Shown: piece after piece, positions 57,474-64,000 of the stretch
Numbering within the stretch: position 1 is the stretch's first letter
How the letters are laid out: each line of letters begins with the position of its first letter
Assembly (NCBI RefSeq): GCF_017316305.2
Contig: NZ_CP147250.1
Coordinates: forward strand, 1,750,001-1,814,000
Origin: Enterococcus sp. DIV1094
Lineage (GTDB): Bacteria > Bacillota > Bacilli > Lactobacillales > Enterococcaceae
Reading direction: 5' to 3'
DNA length: 64,000 nucleotides
Notes under the pieces: model-generated
Told to the model about the DNA's origin: nothing
Database searches by the model: none
The model's input: only the letters and a program-made list of their open reading frames with translations
Made by a program: the position numbers and the translations under genes

Positions 57474-57959
57474 ATGCCGCTGATTTACTTTACTCCTTTC
57501 CGCCTGATTCTCGTTGATATCTTGGCGTGGTTGGTTATCCATTTAGGGATCTCTTACTTACTTCGTCAGGTAGACGATGGCTTTTTTGAAAGAAATAAGC
57601 GATGGTTCCGCCCTTTTTCATTTGAGAAAAGCGGTGACTTCTGGCAAAAAAAATTTCGAATAAAAGCGTGGAAAGACCGCTTACCTGATGGGACCGTCAT
57701 TGCTAAAAATGGTTTTGACAAGTCAAAACTAGCGAACAATAATATTGAATCTCTGAAACAATTTGTGATTGAGACACAACGAGCAGAATTGACTCATTGG
57801 TTTTTGATTCCACCTGCTTTTCTCTTTTTTCTATGGAATCCTGCATGGGCAGGATGGGTAATGGTGATTTATGCGCTTGTTGTTAATCTTCCATTTATCA
57901 TGATCCAACGATATAATCGACCACGGTTAGAACGAGTCCTAAAAAAAATCAAAAACTGA
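57474..57959 (+). CDS. crtO: Glycosyl-carotenoid acyltransferase-like protein (CrtO)
   Basis: 161-residue membrane protein resembling S. aureus CrtO, which acylates glucosyl diaponeurosporenoate to staphyloxanthin. Shared blocks are FERNKRWFRPFSFEKSGDFW, KAWKDRLPDG, ETQRAELTHWFLIPP and MIQRYNRPRLERVLKKIK, with hydrophobic helices at about 10-27 and 112-140. AGGAGG lies five bases before the ATG. Last gene of the crt cluster. The protein is rare outside staphyloxanthin clusters, so its presence is diagnostic of an acylated glycosyl C30 carotenoid. Confidence 0.9.
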   Translation: MPLIYFTPFRLILVDILAWLVIHLGISYLLRQVDDGFFERNKRWFRPFSFEKSGDFWQKKFRIKAWKDRLPDGTVIAKNGFDKSKLANNNIESLKQFVIETQRAELTHWFLIPPAFLFFLWNPAWAGWVMVIYALVVNLPFIMIQRYNRPRLERVLKKIKN

Positions 57960-58331
57960 TAGAGAACTAGCAGTTAGTTGTGGGCGCAATATGTTCAGCC
58001 CAGAGAAATAAGGAGGAACCTACAAGATTGCTTTTCAAATTTTTGTGGGTTTCTCTCTATGTCAACAAAGGTTTCTTCGATTCGCAGCGTTTATACAATG
58101 TTAAGTTGAAAAGATCTGGTCATTCGTTCTATCTCTTGCTAAAAACGAATAAATAGTTTTCTAGAAGTGGAATACTACATAAATAAGCACCAAAATCCAT
58201 TGATGAATAATTGTTGGGTTTTGGTGCTTTTTATCGGAGCTTAATACTTGTATCAGAATCTCACAAACCTGTCTTTTGTGTGGAAATAGTAATTTAAAAT
58301 ATAGGAATGTTCAAAATAAAGTTAATCTTTT
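57960..58331. other. Gene-free interval between crtO and the ECF sigma operon
   Basis: About 370 bases. It holds a clear terminator (58185-58232), a weaker AACCTACAA/TTGTGGGTT hairpin near 58020-58055, and otherwise AT-rich sequence without a supported ORF. Confidence 0.6.
58185..58232 (+). terminator. Terminator downstream of the crt cluster
   Basis: AAGCACCAAAA.CC / GG.TTTTGGTGCTT, an 11-13 bp stem, with a T-rich tail. Confidence 0.8.
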
Positions 58332-58358
58332 TGAAACTTTTCTTAGAAAACGATCGTC
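58332..58358 (+). promoter_or_regulatory. ECF sigma factor promoter (SigV type)
   Basis: TGAAAC at 58332-58337, 17 bases, CGTC at 58355-58358. This matches the TGAAAC-N16/17-CGTC pattern of SigV-type ECF promoters and lies directly in front of the operon encoding the ECF sigma factor, indicating autoregulation. Confidence 0.75.
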
Positions 58359-58393
58359 TAATTAAGTATAAAAAAAGAAAGTGGAGTGAGCGG

Positions 58394-58630
58394 ATGAAAC
58401 ATGAAAAAAACTATTCATTTTTAACGATAGAGCTAATTTTCTTAATCTTATTGTTCCTGTTTACTAGCCTTTTTTTATTGATGTATTCAATGGATACATT
58501 TTCGATCCGAGAAGAAAAGCAACGGGAGATAGAGATAAATGAGTCACAGAGAAGGGAAGATGCGCGAACAAGTCAGGAAGCAAACAAAGATTTTACAAAA
58601 GCTCTAGGTTATATTTATTATTTGAGATAA
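58394..58630 (+). CDS. Small single-helix membrane protein, first gene of the ECF operon
   Basis: 78 residues: a short N-terminal cytosolic part, one hydrophobic helix (about 10-32; ELIFLILLFLFTSLFLLMY) and a charged C-terminal region (REEKQREIEINESQRRED) likely to be helical/coiled coil outside the membrane. ATG 58394 with GGAG upstream; a longer upstream frame starts before the promoter's expected start site and is rejected. It lies between the ECF promoter and the sigma gene, so it belongs to the SigV regulon by position. No family recognised; a role in envelope-stress sensing is conjecture. Confidence 0.65.
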   Translation: MKHEKNYSFLTIELIFLILLFLFTSLFLLMYSMDTFSIREEKQREIEINESQRREDARTSQEANKDFTKALGYIYYLR

Positions 58631-58667
58631 AAAATCAATGCAAATTGTTTTTTTATGAGATAGGGAG

Positions 58668-59189
58668 GTGTCTAATATTTTCAATCGGATAGCAAAAAAG
58701 CAGCGAGTCAAATATTATGAATCTCAGTTAGAACAGTTGATTGAAACACAATATCAAAAAATGTACCGAATCGCTTATAGTTATACGCACAGTTCAGAAG
58801 ATGCGTTGGATGTTATCCAAGATAGCTTTCAAAAAGCATTGATGGATTTCTCAAAGGTAAAGAAAATCGATCATTTTCAAGCTTGGTTTTATAAAATCCT
58901 AGTTCGAACAGCAATTGACCATTGGCGTAAGAATAAACGAATTCCATTAAATTTTGAATTGGAAGATTATCAAGGTCTTGAATTCATCGATTTTCAAAAT
59001 GATGTTTCTTATATGGAATTACGAGAATTGTTGAGCCAAACACCCAGTCCGGAACGTGAGATCATTATCTTGAAATTTTTTGAGGGATTTACATTGAAAG
59101 AAATTGCTCAGATTTTAAATTTAAATGAGAGTACTGTGAAAACAAAAATGTATCGCTCGCTAGATAATTACAAAGAAATTTTAAAATAA
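58668..59189 (+). CDS. sigV: ECF-type RNA polymerase sigma factor (SigV-like)
   Basis: 173 residues with sigma region 2 (about 20-85; MYRIAYSYTHSSEDALDVIQDSFQKAL, FQAWFYKILVRTAIDHWRK) and region 4 (about 120-170; EREIIILKFFEGFTLKEIAQILNLNESTVKTKMYRSL). It is followed by an RsiV-type anti-sigma gene, as in lysozyme-responsive SigV modules. Start uncertain: GTG 58668 overlaps the Shine-Dalgarno GGGAGG, whereas an ATT codon at 58677 is eight bases from it. The coordinate given is the earliest possible one. Confidence 0.9.
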   Translation: MSNIFNRIAKKQRVKYYESQLEQLIETQYQKMYRIAYSYTHSSEDALDVIQDSFQKALMDFSKVKKIDHFQAWFYKILVRTAIDHWRKNKRIPLNFELEDYQGLEFIDFQNDVSYMELRELLSQTPSPEREIIILKFFEGFTLKEIAQILNLNESTVKTKMYRSLDNYKEILK

Positions 59190-59207
59190 AGGAGAGTGGG
59201 TAGCGAA

Positions 59208-60074
59208 ATGGGAGGAGCAAAGAAAAAAATAAGCATGATGGATCAGGCGTATCATGCAAATGAAATACCTGAACAATTAGAAGAAGAGCTTTTCAAGCGT
59301 TTTATGATCGCAAAGAAAAAAGTGAGCGTGAAACGACAAGTGAAAAATGTTAGTCGTATCAGTTTGGGTATCGTCTGCTCAATATTTATTTTGTTTGCAG
59401 GTGTTCAAAATAGAGACTTTCGCGTATGGGCGACAGAAATTCCTATTCTAGGAGAATTGGTTTCTATCATTACTGGGAAAACCTATTCATTCCAAGAAGA
59501 GAAATCAGGTGTCACGATTGCTATTCCTAGAATAATGGGGAAAGAAGAAATCCATGATCAGCTGAATCAAAAATATCTTGCAGAGGGCCAACAGGCTTAT
59601 GAGGAAGGAATAAAAGAACTCAAGAAAAACGGGCAACAAATCGATACAACAGGTGGATATCACCTATTGGTCAATGATGAACGATTTTTAGTGATTGATC
59701 GTTCAATCGAGCAGACCATAGCAAGTACACAAACGAAAAATCAATTTGATACGCTAGATAAACAAAATAAAGTAGTTTTGTCCTTGCCTTTATTATTTAA
59801 AAGTGATGATTATCTCAGTGCTCTTTCAAAAGAAATTGAAGAACAGATGAGAAGACGGATAGAAAAAAATCCAGAATCAACTTACTTTGCTCTGGAGGAT
59901 AATGGCTCATTTTTATTAACAAAAGATCCAAATTTTTATATCAATAAAGAACATCAGTTGGTCATCTTCTTTGATAAATATGAGGTAGCACCTGGTGCTA
60001 TGGGAACCCAAGAATTTATTATCGATACAAATAAAATAAAACCTTTATTGTCTGATCCAAACTATTTGAACTGA
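59208..60074 (+). CDS. rsiV: Anti-sigma factor RsiV-like, membrane anchored
   Basis: 288 residues: a cytosolic N-terminal sigma-binding part (about 1-50), one transmembrane helix (about 52-68; ISLGIVCSIFILFAGV) and an extracellular region. That region ends in a DUF3298-type domain (FYINKEHQLVIFFDKYEVAPGAMG), the lysozyme-binding domain of B. subtilis RsiV. It would hold SigV until signal-induced proteolysis. ATG 59208 is chosen; a GTG at 59196 directly abuts AAGGAG and is possible. Ends at a strong terminator. Confidence 0.88.
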   Translation: MGGAKKKISMMDQAYHANEIPEQLEEELFKRFMIAKKKVSVKRQVKNVSRISLGIVCSIFILFAGVQNRDFRVWATEIPILGELVSIITGKTYSFQEEKSGVTIAIPRIMGKEEIHDQLNQKYLAEGQQAYEEGIKELKKNGQQIDTTGGYHLLVNDERFLVIDRSIEQTIASTQTKNQFDTLDKQNKVVLSLPLLFKSDDYLSALSKEIEEQMRRRIEKNPESTYFALEDNGSFLLTKDPNFYINKEHQLVIFFDKYEVAPGAMGTQEFIIDTNKIKPLLSDPNYLN

Positions 60075-60096
60075 AGCTTTCTAGCTTTACTGATAG

Positions 60097-60138
60097 AAGC
60101 GTCAACCGTTTGTATTTTTTATCGGTTGACGCTTTTTA
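60097..60138 (+). terminator. Terminator of the sigV-rsiV operon
   Basis: AAGCGTCAACCG / CGGTTGACGCTT, 12-bp perfect stem, T-tail. Confidence 0.9.
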
Positions 60139-60192
60139 GGCTGAAAGAAAGGAACGTTCAATGATGGACGAGGTGTCCAATAGGTGGATGAA

Positions 60193-60432
60193 CTAGTTAA
60201 TTGCTTGTTTGACGATGTTTTTCCAAAAATGAAAATATTCTTCTTCCAAATCGATTGAATCAAGTTCATCCCAAGCGATGAAGCCCCCGTTTACGTAAAA
60301 ACCGTCTTCTGTCATCTTTTTTTGAATCGCTCCTCTATGGTTTTGTCCGTTTTTTGTTTGGATCGTAATTTCTTGCTTGGCAATATAAGCAGTGATTATG
60401 ACAGTCTCGAAATGTTTCTTTACCATTGTCAT
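60193..60432 (-). CDS. Small protein of the Y-family polymerase operon
   Basis: 79 residues beginning MTMVKKHFETVIITAYI; GGAGG lies eight bases before ATG 60432. There are no transmembrane segments. The sequence looks like a small beta domain (QEITIQTKNGQNHRGAI, GGFIAWDELDSIDLEEEYF). It ends the uvrX-yolD unit, 16 bases after the YolD-like gene, so it is probably SOS-induced with them. No family recognised. Confidence 0.72.
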   Translation of the reverse strand: MTMVKKHFETVIITAYIAKQEITIQTKNGQNHRGAIQKKMTEDGFYVNGGFIAWDELDSIDLEEEYFHFWKNIVKQAIN

Positions 60433-60448
60433 CGGCAGCACCTCCATT

Positions 60449-60958
60449 TTACTCATTTTCCTCTTCAAAAGCTTGATAAAATTCATCTTTGATCAATTGC
60501 AGTTCAACTTGTTGCTTTGGATTGTTCCAATCGATGGGGCGAAAACTTTGTTTGTCATGTGTCTTGTTGTCACTAACGTCAAACCATTTTGTTTCTTGTT
60601 TTAAACCAACGTGACGAATGTCCTCCCAAAGAATCTGGTACTGGTCAATTGTCATATATTCTTCATCACTTTCACCAAAAAATACGCCTTCAATATTTTC
60701 TAAATACCTGCCAAATTCATCTTTTGTATTTAATTGGATAGTCACTTTTTGACGATAGAGAAAGGACTGTAACAGGACTTGATCGATTTCTTCTCTCTTC
60801 ATCTGCGATTGAGGAGGGAGGTCTTTTAGGGCGTCTTCTGCGTTTTCATCGATCCCTTTGACTAATTCATCCATAGCAAAAGCGGTCCCCCATTTCAAGC
60901 CAAAGGGGCGATCGCGGTATTCATTGTAATCGAGAAATTCTTTTTTCGTGCGTCGCAT
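60449..60958 (-). CDS. YolD-like protein
   Basis: 169 residues. The C-terminal half (TIQLNTKDEFGRYLENIEGVF, GESDEEYMTIDQYQILWEDI) fits the YolD-like domain that usually accompanies UmuC/UvrX-type polymerases in Firmicutes and is thought to serve as their partner. The start at ATG 60958 (GAAGGTGAAGG upstream) lies inside the 3' end of the polymerase gene, indicating translational coupling. A longer frame overlapping the polymerase is rejected. Confidence 0.82.
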   Translation of the reverse strand: MRRTKKEFLDYNEYRDRPFGLKWGTAFAMDELVKGIDENAEDALKDLPPQSQMKREEIDQVLLQSFLYRQKVTIQLNTKDEFGRYLENIEGVFFGESDEEYMTIDQYQILWEDIRHVGLKQETKWFDVSDNKTHDKQSFRPIDWNNPKQQVELQLIKDEFYQAFEEENE

Positions 60959-62312
60959 GTCCTTCACCTTCAATACCAGCCATTCCGCCTGCATGACCGC
61001 CGACAAGCGAGCTACGGGCGATTGCTCGACCACCTTCCAGTAAACTATGGGCATGGACGATCGCTTTGAATCCGTATTTTTGTCGTATTTTATCCACGAT
61101 AAAGTCCACTTTCGCATGATTCATTTGTTCTTTCGGATCATCAAAAAGATTCAATTGTAGTCCAGCAGAATAAACGAGTTGTGAGCAATTGACGCCAATG
61201 CTGCGAATGTCCTGCCGTTTGTAATGCTGGTCAAATATGCGGAGTAAAGCCTCGGCTAGCTCATGGCTCGAATTGGTCGCCGGGATTTTCAATTGTTGAT
61301 GAAAGCCTCTTTTGCCAGAAGGATCGATATATCCTAGTGAAAAACCGACCCAAAGGCTGATCACTTGGGCTTTTGTTTCGGCACGCCGTAAGCGAGTTCC
61401 TAATTGATCCGCCATTTCCTTGATGACGATTTCGATTTCTGATCGTCGAGTATAATCTCTGTTCAATATTTGACTATTTCCCATACTTTTTGATTTCGGT
61501 GTGTATTTTTCGCCTAAAAAACTACGATCGATCCCCCAAGCGTGGGCATAAAGTTGTGTACCGATCACGCCAAGCGTACTTTTTAGGCGATAGTAGTCTG
61601 CGTGAGCTAAGTCGTAGACAGTATCGATCCCTAAGTTATTCAAGCGTACGGCCATTTTCCGACCGATCCCCCAAAAGTCAGTCAGCTTGGGAATCTGCCA
61701 AACGGTAGTTTTGACCTCTTCATAGCGCCATTCTGCAATCCGATCTGGCGAATCTTTTGAGGCATTGTCTAGTGCTAGTTTTGCCAATAATGGATTGTCA
61801 CCAATACCGACAGTGGTGTAGATGCCAGTGCGATCCACTACGTCTTGTTGGATCATTTGTGCAAGTTCTTTTGCTGTTTTTACACCAAATAAGTTCAAAC
61901 TGTTCGTGATATCTAAAAAACTTTCATCGACCGAATAGACATGGTGATTGGCTTCATCTGCATATTTTTTATAGATTGCATTGATTTCTTTATTTTTCTC
62001 CATGTAATAAGCCATGCGTGGTGGCGCAATGTGCAAATCTTTTGGGTAAGGAAAGGGGAGATCTCGCGCACGACTGATATTCGTAATACCGTACGCTTTT
62101 TTTGCTTCCGGACTTGAAGCTAAAATCAACCCGCTTCCTCGTTCTTCCCAAGAATTTGAAGGATAGGACATCACGACAAGCTTTGCTTCTAACGGATTTA
62201 ATCCTCGTTCGACACATTCGACAGAAGCATAGAAGGACTTACAATCAATACATAAAATATCTCTAGAAGGTTCTTTCTGATAGTCAAATACGGGATTTTG
62301 ATTTTTAAACAT
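60921..62312 (-). CDS. Y-family DNA polymerase (UmuC/UvrX type)
   Basis: 463 residues. The ImpB/MucB/SamB catalytic N-terminus has CIDCKSFYASVECVERGLNP and YSVDESFLDIT (metal-binding Asp/Glu), followed by helix-hairpin-helix thumb segments (FWGIGRKMAVRLNNLGI) and a little-finger domain with a C-terminal extension. It performs error-prone bypass of DNA lesions. It resembles UvrX/UvrA proteins of Firmicute plasmids and prophages more than chromosomal DinB. ATG 62312 has GAGGTG eight bases upstream. A LexA-type box precedes it. Confidence 0.92.
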   Translation of the reverse strand: MFKNQNPVFDYQKEPSRDILCIDCKSFYASVECVERGLNPLEAKLVVMSYPSNSWEERGSGLILASSPEAKKAYGITNISRARDLPFPYPKDLHIAPPRMAYYMEKNKEINAIYKKYADEANHHVYSVDESFLDITNSLNLFGVKTAKELAQMIQQDVVDRTGIYTTVGIGDNPLLAKLALDNASKDSPDRIAEWRYEEVKTTVWQIPKLTDFWGIGRKMAVRLNNLGIDTVYDLAHADYYRLKSTLGVIGTQLYAHAWGIDRSFLGEKYTPKSKSMGNSQILNRDYTRRSEIEIVIKEMADQLGTRLRRAETKAQVISLWVGFSLGYIDPSGKRGFHQQLKIPATNSSHELAEALLRIFDQHYKRQDIRSIGVNCSQLVYSAGLQLNLFDDPKEQMNHAKVDFIVDKIRQKYGFKAIVHAHSLLEGGRAIARSSLVGGHAGGMAGIEGEGHATHEKRISRLQ

Positions 62313-62336
62313 AACAGTCACCTCTTCCACTTGATT

Positions 62337-62350
62337 AGAACACATGTTCG
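62337..62350 (-). promoter_or_regulatory. LexA (SOS) box of the polymerase operon
   Basis: On the minus strand CGAACATGTGTTCT, matching the Gram-positive CGAAC-N4-GTTC(G) consensus except for the last base, 24 bases upstream of the start codon. Confidence 0.8.
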
Positions 62351-62446
62351 CATTTTTTGTCAACGGAAAAATCATTAAGGGCATTAAAAAATATCTTTCG
62401 TCGAAAACGGCAGTGAGACAAAAAGAAAAAAGATTTGAAAAAGTAG

Positions 62447-62475
62447 TTGACTTATTTCAGAAAGAAATCTATACT
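62447..62475 (+). promoter_or_regulatory. Promoter of the DAHP synthase leader
   Basis: TTGACT, 17 bases, TATACT. Initiation is expected near 62482, about 30 bases before the leader peptide start. Confidence 0.75.
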
Positions 62476-62510
62476 TAAACCAATCTTAAATCAGTTTGGA
62501 GCGATTTCTT

Positions 62511-62567
62511 ATGAAAATCACATTGAATTCACAACTGAATACGTATTACTTTAGCTATTTTAGATAG
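62511..62567 (+). CDS. Tyr/Phe-rich leader peptide upstream of DAHP synthase
   Basis: 18-codon ORF, ATG 62511 (GGAG nine bases upstream), stop TAG 62565-62567. The peptide is MKITLNSQLNTYYFSYFR. Five of its last seven residues are aromatic (Y-Y-F-S-Y-F), three Tyr and two Phe codons. It lies between a promoter and an antiterminator/terminator pair in front of the first enzyme of aromatic amino acid synthesis. This is the arrangement of ribosome-mediated attenuation: stalling at Tyr/Phe codons would favour read-through. The function is inferred. Confidence 0.75.
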   Translation: MKITLNSQLNTYYFSYFR

Positions 62568-62609
62568 GTTTGTATTCATGAGACTCATGGGTGCAAACAC
62601 AACGTTTGT

Positions 62610-62657
62610 ATCTATGATGGCTAAGGATGTTTGAGATGACTTGTCCGCCACATAGAT
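62610..62657 (+). promoter_or_regulatory. Antiterminator hairpin of the DAHP synthase leader
   Basis: ATCTATGATGGC (62610-62621) is almost the same as the terminator 3' arm ATCTATAGTGGC. It can pair with the shared 5' arm GCCACATAGAT (62647-62657), so this pairing and the terminator exclude each other. Just upstream GTTTG (62568-62572), CAAAC (62594-62598) and GTTTG (62604-62608) offer a further pair of alternative helices next to the leader stop codon. Confidence 0.65.
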
Positions 62658-62679
62658 GAAAATCTATAGTGGCTTTTTT
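62647..62679 (+). terminator. Attenuator terminator 1 of the DAHP synthase leader
   Basis: GCCACATAGAT / ATCTATaGTGGC, 11 bp with one bulge, 4-nt loop and six T. Confidence 0.85.
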
Positions 62680-62694
62680 GTTAGAATTTTTCAG

Positions 62695-62729
62695 GCCCAC
62701 TGTAGATTTGTCTACGGCGGGCTTTTTTT
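62695..62729 (+). terminator. Terminator 2 of the DAHP synthase leader
   Basis: GCCC.CTGTAGA / TCTACgGcGGGC with a TTTG loop and seven T, only 16 bases after terminator 1. A tandem arrangement. Confidence 0.75.
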
Positions 62730-62864
62730 ATACCTAACGAAAGGAGAAACACAGTAGTTCATTTTTCAACGAGTTATTTTAAGAAAACAAAAAAACGATT
62801 TTCCACTGTCGATCGAGTGCTTAAACAGTGTTAAAAAAAATAAAAATAAAAAGGATGTTATCTT

Positions 62865-63884
62865 ATGATTTTGATTATTAAACCAGGAATTGAAGTAGAC
62901 CAATTAGAACCAGTACTTTCACGTATCAAAGAAGAGGGCTTAGAAGTCCAAATCAACCAAGGCAAAGATCGCCTTGTTTTAGGATTGATCGGTGATCCTA
63001 AAATCATCCAAGATGTGCCATTCGAAAGATACGATATGGTAGAACGTGCTGTAAAAATCTCCAATACGTACAAACTAACTTCTAGAGAATTTCATCCTCA
63101 AGATACAGTCGTTGATGTAGATGGTGTGAAAATCGGTGATGGCAGTTTTGTGACGATGGCTGGCCCTTGTTCAGTAGAAGGTGAAGAACAAATCATGGAA
63201 ACTGCTCGTATGGCAAAAGCGGGTGGCGCAACGATCCTACGTGGTGGAGCTTACAAACCTAGAACATCACCATACGCTTTCCAAGGATTAGGAGAAGAAG
63301 GGTTGAAAATGATGCGTAAAGCTGCGGATCATTACGGTTTGAAAGTCATTACTGAAGTGATGGATGAAGCGCACATTGACGTGGTTTGCGAATACGCAGA
63401 TATCATCCAGATCGGTGCTAGAAACATGCAAAATTTCCGTTTACTAGAAGCGGTTGGTAAAACTGGCAAACCAATTGGCTTGAAACGTGGGATTTCAGGA
63501 ACGATCGAAGAATGGCTGAATGCGGCGGAATACATTGCGGTACAAAACAATCCAAACATCATTTTTATCGAACGTGGCATCCGTACGTACGAAACAGCCA
63601 CACGTAATACCTTCGATCTAAGTGCTGTACCGATCATCAAAAAATTAAGTCACTTCCCGATCATCGTTGACCCTAGTCACGGCACAGGAGTCTGGGACCT
63701 TGTCTCACCAATGGCTCGAGCAGGAGTTGCTAGTGGCGCAGATGGAATGATCGTAGAGATCCATCCTGACCCAATCCACGCATGGTCAGATGGACAGCAG
63801 TCATTGAATGAAAAGAACTACCTAAGAATGATGGCAGAAGTAGAGATTTTAGTTGAAGCGATGAATAAAATCAAAGCCTTATAG
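62865..63884 (+). CDS. aroF: 3-deoxy-7-phosphoheptulonate (DAHP) synthase, type I beta
   Basis: First step of the shikimate pathway, joining phosphoenolpyruvate and erythrose-4-P. 339 residues: an N-terminal ferredoxin-like regulatory domain (about 1-70; [21 protein letters not shown]) followed by the KDPG-type barrel. The barrel carries [58 protein letters not shown] and VDPSHGTG. The fused ACT-like N-terminus is as in Thermotoga/Bacillus type enzymes. AAAAAGGATG precedes the ATG. It begins an aro operon with aroB and is controlled by the leader described above. Confidence 0.95.
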   Translation: MILIIKPGIEVDQLEPVLSRIKEEGLEVQINQGKDRLVLGLIGDPKIIQDVPFERYDMVERAVKISNTYKLTSREFHPQDTVVDVDGVKIGDGSFVTMAGPCSVEGEEQIMETARMAKAGGATILRGGAYKPRTSPYAFQGLGEEGLKMMRKAADHYGLKVITEVMDEAHIDVVCEYADIIQIGARNMQNFRLLEAVGKTGKPIGLKRGISGTIEEWLNAAEYIAVQNNPNIIFIERGIRTYETATRNTFDLSAVPIIKKLSHFPIIVDPSHGTGVWDLVSPMARAGVASGADGMIVEIHPDPIHAWSDGQQSLNEKNYLRMMAEVEILVEAMNKIKAL

Positions 63885-63898
63885 AAAAGAGGAGCGAC

Positions 63899-64000
63899 AT
63901 GTTAGAAGTTGTCTTACCAGAAAAAAGCTATGAGATCATCATTGAACGAAACGCACTTGACCATGTATCTGAGTGGCTTGAAGGAATCTGGAAAAATAAA
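63899..64000 (+). CDS. aroB: 3-dehydroquinate synthase, N-terminus (runs off the window)
   Basis: The first 34 codons (MLEVVLPEKSYEIIIERNAL...) match the start of AroB, which cyclises DAHP to 3-dehydroquinate. GAGGAG lies six bases before ATG 63899, 14 bases after the DAHP synthase gene, as expected of a shikimate operon. Incomplete at the window end. Confidence 0.8.
   Translation, partial: MLEVVLPEKSYEIIIERNALDHVSEWLEGIWKNK

Overview
The window is low-GC Gram-positive chromosome and almost certainly from an Enterococcus. The basis is an Ebp/Emp-type sortase pilus operon with its EbpR regulator, a WxL surface-protein operon, an enterococcal-type NADH peroxidase, mannose-family PTS clusters and a SigV/RsiV-type ECF module. 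A set of staphyloxanthin-type carotenoid genes (crtP, crtQ, crtO plus a class-3 aldehyde dehydrogenase) points to a pigmented species such as E. mundtii. The species is inference; the genus is fairly secure. No rRNA, tRNA, CRISPR array or prophage structure was seen.

Layout. 0.1-3.8 kb (minus strand): glutathione peroxidase, luxS, and mccB-mccA, which turn LuxS-derived homocysteine into cysteine. In front of mccA lies a 31-codon leader ORF with a Cys-Cys-Cys run, followed by an intrinsic terminator. 3.9-4.4 kb: efp. 4.5-13.9 kb: ebpR divergent from ebpA-ebpB-ebpC-srtC; ebpB is split by a -1 frameshift exactly at an A AAA AAC heptamer. 14-16.2 kb: a hemolysin-III gene whose terminator hairpin was duplicated by an IS1182-type insertion with a frameshifted transposase. 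16.4-25.4 kb: a complete acetylase-branch lysine operon (lysA-dapF-dapA-dapB-dapH-asd-lysC-deacetylase-patA). 25.5-29.1 kb: NADH peroxidase, two paralogous small membrane proteins, a possible 28-residue peptide and a stand-alone DapA-family lyase. 29.2-33.9 kb: RpiR-type regulator divergent from kinase/fructose-type PTS/tagatose-bisphosphate aldolase genes, read as a ketohexose (probably D-tagatose) operon. 34.2-41.5 kb: GntR regulator, AgaS-type isomerase, second LacD, mannose-family PTS IIB-IIC-IID-IIA, and a GH1 phospho-glycosidase with its own cre/antiterminator leader. 41.7-45.5 kb: small membrane protein, amidinotransferase-fold enzyme, tyrosine phosphatase, aldehyde dehydrogenase. 46.3-52.7 kb: Mga-like regulator and a four-gene WxL operon with a perfect cre site. 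53-58 kb: cardiolipin synthase and crtP-crtQ-crtO. 58.3-60.1 kb: ECF sigma operon with a recognisable ECF promoter. 60.2-62.3 kb (minus): SOS-controlled Y-family polymerase operon. 62.4-64 kb: DAHP synthase behind a Tyr/Phe-rich leader peptide with antiterminator and two terminators, then the start of aroB.

The most noteworthy signals are regulatory: two independent candidate leader-peptide attenuators (Cys upstream of mccA; Tyr/Phe upstream of the DAHP synthase), the possible recoding site in the minor pilin gene, and a staphyloxanthin-type tailoring pathway spread over two nearby loci without crtM/crtN in view. Several start codons were placed by ribosome-binding-site position and so differ from the longest possible reading frame.
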